From Undaria pinnatifida (lineage: Eukaryota > Sar > Phaeophyceae > Laminariales > Alariaceae), in the NCBI GenBank assembly GCA_012845835.1, contig JABAKD010000024.1:7033103-7097102 (forward strand): a DNA stretch of 64,000 nt, in the 5' to 3' direction. Below the pieces are notes generated by a model. The model saw nothing but the letters and a program-made list of their open reading frames with translations, did not search any database and had not been told where the DNA came from. Each line of letters begins with the position of its first letter. The first letter of the stretch is position 1. Below, piece by piece: positions 30,592 through 39,041 of this stretch. The position numbers and the translations under genes were made by a program.

Positions 30592-30763
30592 GCTGGCGTC
30601 GAGAGTTCGATGTCGCCAGTTGGTTTGGGAGTTGACTCGTGTATAGGGATGTTAGCGGGGGGTTGCGGGCGGGGCAGCCCCGGGGTATTCCCATCTCCAA
30701 CCCCCCTCTCCGGGCGGGGGGTCGCGCATTAATATAATACAACTTCGAAAGCAAAGTGCAAAG
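30592..30763 (+). repeat. Split repeat B1 of element A
   Basis: 172 bp from GCTGGCGTCGAGAGTTCGAT to AAAGCAAAGTGCAAAG, matching B2 at 31505-31677 with few changes. It contains the GC-rich near-palindrome CCCCTCTCCGGGCGGGGGG. Confidence 0.9.
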
Positions 30764-30973
30764 CAGAATATTATCGAAGTATGAGAAAATATGGGTTTTG
30801 TACGTACGTAAGAAGTTTGACCAATCAGATCAATGCGGTAATTCATAGTCGTATGAGTGATAGCCTTGGGTACACCTGGCCCAGTTGTGTAGGCGACGAC
30901 CTGCACGCGGAGCGCGTAGGGGAGCAGAGTCAGAGCTACAGGTCCAAGGTGTGATACAGACTAGTTTAAGTTC
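30764..30973 (+). repeat. Split repeat A2 of element A
   Basis: Direct copy of A1, fused immediately behind B1. The B1/A2 joint GTGCAAAGCAGAATATTATC is what the two element ends would form in a circle. Confidence 0.9.
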
Positions 30974-31504
30974 CCACCCACCCGCCCGTGCTTTTGAGGG
31001 AGTCAGTGGAGGGGGAGTTAATCGGTCGCAGTAACGTTGCGCGTGTTTGTTACTGTTTCGGTAAACGTACTTGTTTGCGCTGAAAATGCGACGGGGTTTC
31101 GTAGATTGCGCAGGTTGCGGTGGGGGCTAGCCGCATCAGTGTTATAGCGTGGTGCAAGGGGTGTTCGTTGTTGCGTCTTTTATTCAGCATGTGTAATATC
31201 TGAGTATCCCCCCGCGCGGTGGGGTTACGTATGACTGTTTTACGCAGATATTTTGTTGACAGTTAACAGCGAACGTCGTGGCGGTGCATCGGCTCGGATT
31301 TAGAGCGCAATCTAAAAGTGTGGGAGAGGGGAATTATCCGTATATGGGCAGGGAAGTGCATTTGATTAATGTACATGGTGTGTGCAGGCGTGCATATATA
31401 TTACACACGTGTGTAGTTTTTTTTTTTATATATATGCTGCACATTATAGGTGGTTGCCTCGTATGTCTTCTTCGAGTTGCCAACGATTGTTCGTCGTTGG
31501 TAGT
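30974..31504 (+). other. Conserved spacer between A2 and B2
   Basis: About 530 bp, also present in element B (42660-43199) with high identity, so it belongs to the element. No ORF is shared. It holds the conserved stem-loop at 31195-31252 and a T-run and TATATATA stretch near 31420-31432. Confidence 0.75.
31195..31252 (+). repeat. Conserved stem-loop in A2-B2 spacer
   Basis: AATATCTG pairs with CAGATATT, and inside it GTATCCCC can pair with GGGGTTAC around a GC-rich loop. Element B (about 42881-42940) keeps the outer stem and a similar inner stem despite several base changes. This suggests a functional structure, perhaps an RNA signal. Confidence 0.55.
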
Positions 31505-31677
31505 GCTGGCGTCGAGAGTTCGATGTCGCCAGTTGGTTTGGGAGTTGACTCGTGTATACGGATGTTAGCGGGGGGTTGCCGGCGGGGCAGCCCCGGGGTA
31601 TTCCCATCTTCAACCCCCCTCTCCGGGCGGGGGGTTGCGCATTAATATAATACAACTTCGAAAGCGAAGTGCAAAGC
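31505..31677 (+). repeat. Split repeat B2, right end of element A
   Basis: It runs from GCTGGCGTCGAGAGTTCGAT to GAAGTGCAAAGC. Directly after it comes TATATTTTTCCCCATCCGCC, the right half of the target repeat. Confidence 0.9.
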
Positions 31678-33164
31678 TATATTTTTCCCCATCCGCCGGA
31701 GGATGAAAAAAAAGGTTATTTTAGGCTTGGTTTATTGAACCACAATCGAGAGTTATTTCTGTTTTTTTTTACACGGATTAATCCTACTGCACTCTTCTTG
31801 ATCGTCCATATTTTTATCAGCGATTTTCGTTACGATTACTGCGGTTCAATGCCGCTAGCGACAGCGTTGGGTATCAATTCGGGTTTTTGGAGCAAAGGCA
31901 GTATTGTTTTGAAATTGAAATTGGATATTTATTTGAGGCATGTACCTTATTTGAATAGGCAAGGTTCCGTATGCTGCGTTTTGGTTGAACGTTATCAAGA
32001 AAGACGTGCACAAAGGCAGGGGGAATGTTGATTTATGCCTGCGCACAAGTCTGATGTATGATGTGTATGACTGCATAGAATCTACGGAGATGGTAGGAAT
32101 AGAACTATTGATATGATTGGCTGGCTCAATCTTCGATATGTTCGAGTTGAGCCCCCTTTTGTGCAGTGTACTGGTACTACTACTGCTGTCACTTAGTTCT
32201 CTACTATTTTGTTACCTTCGGGTGTGCATGTTCAGAGTGGCCTCCGGGACTCCGGTACTTTACTATACATTCTATGTTGTTGCTGTTAAGATACGGCCTC
32301 GATAGGGCTGTAATTATCCGAATTTGTGATCATTTGGATGGGTTTCGAATGATAAGGTTGGCGTTATATATTCGGGAAAGTTCGCCTCGCCATCGTACCT
32401 TTTCTGTAGTTGGTTTGCCGTAGAGCCTTTCCTGACCCCCCCGCCACACCGGCGGCATGCGGCAGGTTCTAGAGCCTTTTCTATCCCCCCCGCCACACCG
32501 TCGGCATGAGACAGGTTTTTGATGGGTGACTATCGCCTTGTTGTAGGGTCAGAGTTTCTTCCTACTGCTTTTTTTCTCGTGTTCCTGGCTTCATATCCAG
32601 ACGGCTAGAGGTATGGGAGTGGGTTTTGAGGAGCCGCATCTTCGACTCATGGTCTAGTTCGTAGAACCGGAGTTTCCCCGAATCTCCCATATTTCTGCAT
32701 AATATGCGACTCATCAAGGTGGGCTAGTGTTAAGATAAGGCCTCGATAGGCCTGTATTTATCCTTATTTGTGATAATTTGGATGGGTTTCGTATGATAAG
32801 GTTGGCGTTTTATATTTGGGAAAGTTAGGAAGTAGATCGGAGACACGTGCCTCCGATCTCAGAAGCTATCCCGGACTCTGGTGGAAACAAATAAAGCTAC
32901 ATCTCTACGAAGGAAACGAAAGTGAGTACTTTCCGAGGACCTGCTCAATTGGCAGACCTGCAGGGGGCACTCTGTGTTCCCCACCTATAACTTCACATTA
33001 TCTTCTCCTCCGCCTGATGGTCCCTCGTCGGGTACCGAGATCAATCTCCCCGTGAGCCATCCTACTCCGGGCATATAGCTTGTCGATTTGATTTGACATC
33101 ATGATGGAATACATAATACACTCTTTGGGTTATTAAACCTTAATTAATGCATGTGGGCTCCTTG
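31678..33164. other. No confirmed gene
   Basis: The first 30 bp are the right half of the element-A target repeat. A pair of similar stretches occurs at about 32290-32365 and 32730-32800 (GATAAGGTTGGCGTT and CGGCCTCGATAGG-type words), a diverged duplication of roughly 440-bp spacing. Frames are short and without motifs. Confidence 0.45.
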
Positions 33165-33560
33165 GGTATTGAAACAAAGGTATACGCGTACCCCGGGTAT
33201 TGTTTGTGCCACAGTCTTGCAAAAATCACAGAAGTTCCGGGTTAGGGTATGGGGATCTTTCAGAACTCACAGGAATTCCGGGTACGGTACGGAAGTGCTA
33301 CAGAACTCACAGAAGTTCCGGGTATTGGGGCACAGGCGTACAGAACTCACATACGTTATGAAAATGATATACCCGTACCCCGAGTATTTGTGGCACTTGC
33401 GTACAGAACTTCCAGAAGCTCCGGGTACGGGTATGAATGTCACACAGAACTTCCAGAAGTTCCGGGTACAGGTATGAATGTCCTACATAACTCACAGAAG
33501 GTATGTGTAGGGTAGTACCCAGGGTAAATACCCCCGGTATGGATTGTGGTACCCTACAGA
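33165..33560. repeat. Minisatellite with AGAAGTTCCGGGTA units, second array
   Basis: About nine to ten degenerate units of CAGAACTCACAGAAGTTCCG type with GGGTATGAATGTC-like tails. They match the array at 15835-16200 and again adjoin R1 sequence. Confidence 0.85.
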
Positions 33561-35130
33561 ACCCAGCCTTGAAATCTTCGATCTCACAGTTGGAGGAGTG
33601 TTTATTTTTATGTTGTAAAAAATATATGTAAATAAATATAATGAGGACACACAACTCGTAATACGCGCGATCGGTTGTGTGTTACTATCAAAAACAAAAA
33701 TACACTCCAGCTGTGAGATCGAAGATTTCGTCGAAACTCATCTTTGCAAGCTGTGTGTGATACTCCGATCGCGCGTATTACGAGTTGTGTGTCCTCATTA
33801 AGGATATAGGTCGGCGACTCCCCTTACAACTACAGTGTAGCTATCAGGGTCAACAGGGTGATTTTAGTCAGTCTGTGCGCGGAAACTATAAGACCCGTTT
33901 CTGAGGGGGACAAAATCTGACAGCTGCGGAGGGAAATGTATTATTTTATCAAGTGAATCCTGTAAGTCGAATAACCGGTGCGGGGGGGGGGCGGAGTCTT
34001 GAAGGACGTGAGGGCCTGGTTTTGATCAAAAGCGAGCGGGGTTGGAGGGAGGGGGGGGGGGGGGGGGGGGGGGCGGGCAATTTGTGCATGTAAGCTATGA
34101 ATCATTTTAAGGGGGTAAATCGTAAATATGACGGTTTTGGAGAAGATAAAAAAAAAGAAAAAAAGCACCAGTTAATCATGGGGGGGGGGTGTTCGGGCGG
34201 GGTTGGGGCGTGTGGGGCAGCTCAATGTGTGCGTGGAAACTATATATTATTTTGAGGGGATGAATGTGACGGTTTTGGAAATAATGCATCAGTTTATCAT
34301 GTATATCGTGGGGTAAGTCGTACAATCAGTGAGTAGAGAGAGGGTGGAGTGTTCGAGGGGGTGGGGTTGGGATGGGTTGGGGGGGGGGGCGGGGGAGGTG
34401 CGGGGTGGGTGCGGGGGGGTGGGGGGGGGGGGGGGGGGCGGGGGGCGGGGGGCGGTATACGTGTGGTGCTAGGTCTAGGCGTGGTGCGGGTGATGGGGAA
34501 AAAGGAGGCATTCGGGGCGGGGGGGGGGGGGGGGAAAGCAGCGGCATGAATGGCTCTCGAAAGATAATGACGTGATAACCTGTGGGTGAAGTGTTTATTA
34601 ATCTGGCGGATTTCGATATTAGGTGGGGCGTTTGAGCAAGGGAGAGCGAGAAGGGGGGGGGGGGGGGGGATTTTTTAGGAGGTTTAGGTCACAAATAATA
34701 TTCAAATACACTTCGATTGTGAGATCAAAGATATGTAGGGGCTTGTTATACGCGTGGTGCTAGGTCTAGGCGATCGTGCCGGTGGTTGGAAAAGAGGGGG
34801 CGTTGGAGGGGGGGGGTTTGGGGGGGGGGTGGGGGGAAAAAAATGAAAACTACGTCATGGACGGTCAGAAAGATAATGACGTGATATCAACTGCGTATAG
34901 GTGTTATTACTCTGGCCGATTTCGATTGTGAGTGGGGCGTTTGGACAAACTGGGCAGAAGGGGGGGGGATCGGGGGACGGGGGGGGGGGGGGGAGGGTTG
35001 GGGTTTTTTATGAACAAGAGGGGTCAGGGGAGGGGGAGGGGAGGGGGGGGGCGGGGTGCGGGACATTTTAATATGTGCTTGGAAACTATAAATCCTCATA
35101 AAGGGGACAAACCTGACGATTGAAGCAATA
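33561..35130. repeat. Composite R1 block with long G-runs
   Basis: A reversed R1 head (33565-33610) faces a forward R1 beginning near 33697 (ACACTCCAGCTGTGAGATCG). The forward copy runs through the GATACTCCGATCGCGCGTAT, GGTCGGCGACTCC, CAGGGTCAACAGGGTGAT, GCGGAAACTATAAGACCCG and CGAATAACCGG modules. It is followed by repeated tail modules (GGCGTTTGAGCAAGGGAG, TATACGCGTGGTGCTAGGTC and GACGTGATATCA words) separated by poly-G runs at 33982, 34050, 34380-34445, 34521, 34656, 34808, 34961 and 34980. Open frames here are Gly- or Pro-runs and are artefacts. Confidence 0.75.
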
Positions 35131-35448
35131 AGACATCCCTTTATATCATCTGCCTTGTAATGTTTACTATTCTAGAAGGTTTGATGTTAGATGCAGCATG
35201 CAACCCAGTGTTTAAGTGTAATAAATAACGTGTTGAATCTTCATAATTTGTTGTTGTATGATACATGGATGGGAATCTAGAATATTTTATAGAACATTTG
35301 TAGTTACCATTATTTTCTGACATCGCTAATTATACGAAAGAGATATGTATTGCCAAATACAACATACGAGGTGATGTATGTGGCCATGTACTGTCTCCGC
35401 CATTGAGCATTAGAGGGAGAGATGCGAATCGTCAGTTTTGAAGGAACG
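35131..35448. other. No recognised gene
   Basis: R1 tail-module remnants (TGTTTACTATTCTAGAAGGTT, also seen near 44035 and 44315) occur at 35160. Otherwise nothing is recognised. Confidence 0.4.
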
Positions 35449-35532
35449 CTTGGTATACATGCGCTCAATTACGTTACCTCGTTAGTCATACTTGGTATAC
35501 ACGCGCTCAATTACGTTACCTCGTTAGTCATA
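35449..35532. repeat. Tandem duplication, 42-bp unit, two copies
   Basis: CTTGGTATACATGCGCTCAA and its continuation to GTTAGTCATA occur at 35449-35490 and 35491-35532, differing at one base (ATGCGC against ACGCGC). Confidence 0.95.
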
Positions 35533-35569
35533 CTTCGCTTGGCATAGGTTGGGAGGCGAGGTTGGGAGG

Positions 35570-35925
35570 CGATCATGCAGACGGTATGTACGAAATACCC
35601 TACGTATATATAATATATACGGAGTATTTCCCACGCTTCTACTCTACAGCTTCTGGACAAGCCGTCGTCACAGGTGTCGTCCCTTCTTCCCCCCGGTTTT
35701 CGCCTTCAATTTTAATGGCGCATGGGGTTCAGCAATCCCCGTGCTCGTCGATTTTTCATCGAGTGATGCTAACTCACGCTCTCGCGCTTTCCGCAAGTCA
35801 ATTTGTGCACAAGAAAAAGTGCCAACGAATTTTATACGAGTTTGCACTCGGGGGAATTCGAACTCACGAAACTGACCTATACCAGGCTCGAGGATAACCT
35901 GATACGCCACCCGGGCGACCGGCAA
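35570..35925 (-). mobile_element. Possible tRNA-derived SINE (minus strand)
   Basis: Reading the minus strand from 35920, GGGTGGCGTATCAGG resembles an A box and, about 45 bp later, GAGTTCGAATTCCC resembles a B box of an RNA polymerase III tRNA promoter. Total length to the B box fits a tRNA head, but the T-stem does not pair well, so it is not a working tRNA gene. The downstream sequence (Leu/Ser-type frames only) would be the SINE body. Another copy would be needed for proof. Confidence 0.35.
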
Positions 35926-35999
35926 TATATATATTTTTTTTTTCCAAAAACGTCAGATTTATCCGCTTGAAGGATTTATTTATGGTTTCCACGGACAAA

Positions 36000-37160
36000 T
36001 TGAGGATTTACGCCCCGCCCCGCCCCGGTCCCCCCCCCCCTCCCCCCCCCAACCCCGCTCACCATAACCAGGCTCCCACGTCTTTCAATACTCCGCCTTC
36101 CCCTCACCGGTTATTCGACTTACAGGATTCACTTACTTGATAAACGGATGCATTTCCCTCCACAGCTGTCAGAACTTGTCCCCCTCAGAAACGGGTTTTG
36201 ATAGTTTCCGCGCACAGACTGACTAACACCACCCTGTTGACCCTGTTAGCTACACTGTGGTGGCAAAGGGAGTCGCCGACCTTATATTATGCTGGAGTGT
36301 ATTTTAATTTTTATACTATATTGTAAAAAATGAAAATACACTCCAGCTGTGAGATGAAATATTTTGTCGGAACTCATCGTTGCAAACTATGTATGATACT
36401 CCGATCGCGCGTATTACGGTTTTTTGTGTGTCCTCATTAAGGATATAGGTCGGGGACTGCCCTTGGAACTACAGTGTAGCTATCAGGGTCAACTGGGTGA
36501 TGTTAGTCAGTCTGTGCGCGGAAACTATAAAAACTGTTTTTGAGGCGGACGAAATCTGACAGCTGCTTGCTGTGGAAGTAAATGAATCAGTTTATCAAGT
36601 GGATCCTGTAGGTCGAATAACCGGTGAAGAGAGGGCGGAGTGTTTAAGGACGAGGTGGCCTTGGTTTGATCAAGAGGGAGCGGGGGGGGCGGGGGGGGAG
36701 GGGGGGGGGGCGGGGTAGCTCAATCTGTGCGTGGAAACTATATATCCTACCCTGCAAGTCGCACAACCAGTGAGGAGAAAGCGGAGCGTTCGAGGGGTGG
36801 GGGGGGTGGGGGGAAGAAGGGGGGGGGGGGCGAATAGGTTTTTCAAAACATCAGGTCGCATAGATGTAGGGGTTTGCTATACGCGTGATGCTATGGTCCG
36901 GGTGGTGGGGAAGGAGGCGGCGTTGGGCGGGGGGGGTGGGGGGTGAAGTGCATCAGCGGCATGGATGGCTCTAGAAGGACACTGAGGTGATATCAAGTTC
37001 GTGGAAGTGTTTATTATTTTGGCAGATTTCGATGCTAGGTGGGGCGTTTGAGCAAGAGGGAGCGGGAGAAGAGGACGAAACAAAAAAGGGGGGGGGGGGG
37101 TATGGGTTTTCAAGAAATTTAGGTCACAAATAATATGAAAATACGCACTCCAGCTGTGAG
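36000..37160. repeat. R1 pair in head-to-head inverted arrangement
   Basis: A reverse R1 copy (about 36000-36300, with CACAGCTGTCAGAACTTGTC and the CCGGTTATTCGAC word) faces a forward copy beginning at 36336 (ACACTCCAGCTGTGAGATG). The forward copy extends with tail modules and poly-G runs to about 37120. A further R1 head at 37145-37160 (CACTCCAGCTGTGAG) is cut by element B. Confidence 0.8.
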
Positions 37161-37372
37161 GCAGAATATTATCGAAGTATGAGAAAATATGGGTTTTGTA
37201 CGTACGTAAGAAGTTTGACCAATCAGATCAATGCGGTAATTCATAGTCGTATGAGCGATAGCATTGGGCACACCTGGCCCAGCCGTGTAGGCGACGACCT
37301 GCACGCGGAGCGCGTAGGGGATCAGAGTCAGAGCTTACAGGTCCAAGGTGTGATACAGACTAGTTTAAGTTC
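37161..37372 (+). repeat. Split repeat A1 of element B
   Basis: Near-identical to A2 of the same element (42449-42660), for example both read GCGATAGCATTGGGCACACC where element A reads GTGATAGCCTTGGGTACACC. After A1 a short extra TCTAGTTTAAGGCTAG duplication precedes gag. Confidence 0.9.
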
Positions 37373-37395
37373 TAGTTTAAGGCTAGTTTAAGTTC

Positions 37396-38597
37396 GTGCA
37401 CTCCCCGACGATGGAAGAGTGCAAGTCACCGGAGGCTGAAGCTCTCGTGGCTGCTGCTGTACGCGGTCCTAATCAGGCCGCCTCGGCTGCTGCTCGAGTC
37501 GAGGCTCATGCTGCTGTCGACGCTGTGCAAGCTGGGGTCGACAAACACCGTGCCGAAGCTCTGGCTGCTGTGCAAGCTGAGTCCGAAGGTCGCCGTGCCG
37601 CAGCCGCTTCGGCTGCTGCTACTGCTGCGTCTGCCACCGCGGCACCATCTTTGCTCAGCCCCAGTCCCGCTGTGTCCGAGGCTGCGGGGGTAATATAGGC
37701 TGAAGTTCTGCGCTGGCAAGGGCAGGTGTCTGGCGAGTTTGCTCGGATAGACGGAGATGTGTTCCGCCTCAAGTCGACGATGGAACAACTGCTGGCCTCC
37801 TTTAAAACCCTGCAGGATGCGGTGGCTGGTGGCGCGTCTAAAACCGAGCACGTCGAGGCCATGCTCCAGCAGTTCATAGACAACTTTGCCGATCAGCAGC
37901 CGGCCCCGCGGGACAGTGGGGACGCGAGAGAGCGCCACGTCCAAAGGTCGCAGTTAACTGACGACACTGCGCTATGGAAAAAGATGGCGTCCAGAAAACA
38001 TTGGGTGCTCCGCGGGCGCATACCTCCCAACATTGGCGACTCGGCAGCGGATATCCAGTCCTTCGTAGGCGAGGACGTCAACGTCACGACGTCAGTGGCT
38101 ACCCAGCTCCGCGCGATCAGTGACTTTGACGTTCGTGCGTACGGGCCGCGCGCGGAAGGGATGGTCGAACACTTGCTGATGGTCGCTGACCGCCTCGATT
38201 TCTTGCGCCAGGCTCTTGTGGCGGTCCTGTCTGGTGGGTTTTCCCTCGACAGCGACGGCGACCGCCATTGCCGGGAGAGGGTGGCAACGATCGATGCCGC
38301 CTTCACGACAGCGTCTGCCGACCTACGCCGGCACACCCAAGCAAAACCAAGCAACCAGCAATATTATCCTGCTCTCTGGCTCCGCGGCGCGGGTTGTCAT
38401 GAGCAAGATGGTAAACGACGATCTTCGTCTCCAACTGCAAATTCTTGCATTCGGCTCCCCTGGCCGACGCCACTTCACCTGATGCTCTTCGCGACAGTGG
38501 CAGTTCGGCGGCGCCGGCTGGTGGGTCGCGGGCGGTGCTGCGCTCAGAGCCCCGCGGTGGGTCCGGGGGTGGTAGTGGCGGCGCTGGTTCTGGATGA
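37396..38597 (+). pseudogene. Gag-like gene of element B
   Basis: The same protein as in element A begins MEECKSPEAEALVAAAVRGP, reaches an in-frame UAG at about 37697, and continues LRWQGQVSGEFARI through WVLRGRIPPNIGD and MVADRLDFLRQALVAVLSGG. The reading frame is correct where element A has an extra base. Around 38430 about 310 bp present in A are missing. The loss removes the region before the zinc finger and half of the finger (only CKFLH-equivalent coding remains, out of frame). The gag UGA at 38595-38597 is conserved, with pol again in phase behind it. Confidence 0.8.
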
Positions 38598-39041
38598 GGA
38601 CACGGTCCCTTCCTGTCGGTTGGGCCAACACCTGGGGGGGCGGCTGCTGAGCTTGCCGTTGGTAGAGCGGTGACGGCGCCGGGGGCCAGCGGGGGAACGG
38701 GTGCCCGGCCGGCCACCCAAGGTGTAGGAGGGGGGCTGTGTGGGCGTGCGTTGGTAGCTTTGGCTGGCGATAGGCGTGCTCGCGTGGCGGTGGCTCCGGG
38801 CTCGGTCCCCTTCGGCGAGAAAGGTACGGTTTCTTGTGTGCGTGTGAGTGAGTTGCCGGCTGACTTGCTGCGGGTACAAGGGGCGTTTGATGGCGTACGT
38901 TCGGGTGCCTTGCGATTCGTTGCGGTCGACCCTTGGTTGGATGCTCGGGCGGTTGTGATGCAGGCGATGGCCGAGCAAGGCTCCGCGAGCCTCGGTCATA
39001 TCGCCTCGGTAAACTCCCCCCTCTTGAGACGGTGTCAGCGC
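38598..39041 (+). pseudogene. Pol N-terminal part of element B
   Basis: The frame continues directly after the gag UGA with the same Gly/Ala/Arg-rich leader as element A (LVALAGDRRARVAVAPGS, GTVSCVRVSELPADLLRVQG). It stops matching A at about 39037, where A continues into the RT fingers. About 1.1 kb of A (27408-28537) are missing, including the catalytic Asp of motif A. Confidence 0.8.

Larger units (their letters stand above)
25275..31677 (+). mobile_element. Split-direct-repeat tyrosine-recombinase retrotransposon A (DIRS/PAT/Ngaro type)
   Basis: The order is A1 (25279-25488), gag-like ORF, RT, RNase H, tyrosine recombinase, B1 (30592-30763), A2 (30764-30973), about 530 bp of spacer, B2 (31505-31677). 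This A1-ORFs-B1-A2-B2 plan is known from PAT, Ngaro and Kangaroo elements, which integrate through a circular DNA by tyrosine recombinase and not through a DDE integrase. No methyltransferase domain is visible between RNase H and recombinase, as in Ngaro. The AAAGC core occurs at both outer ends and at the B1/A2 junction (30760-30764). Two frameshifts, in gag and at the RT-RNase H join, indicate a recent but inactive copy. Confidence 0.9.

Noticed and set aside
34326-35123. Gly- and Pro-rich open frames on both strands
   Set aside because: They are translations of poly-G runs in R1 tails, open in several frames at once.
35820-35925. Functional tRNA gene on the minus strand
   Set aside because: Box-like words are present but the T-stem and acceptor do not pair.
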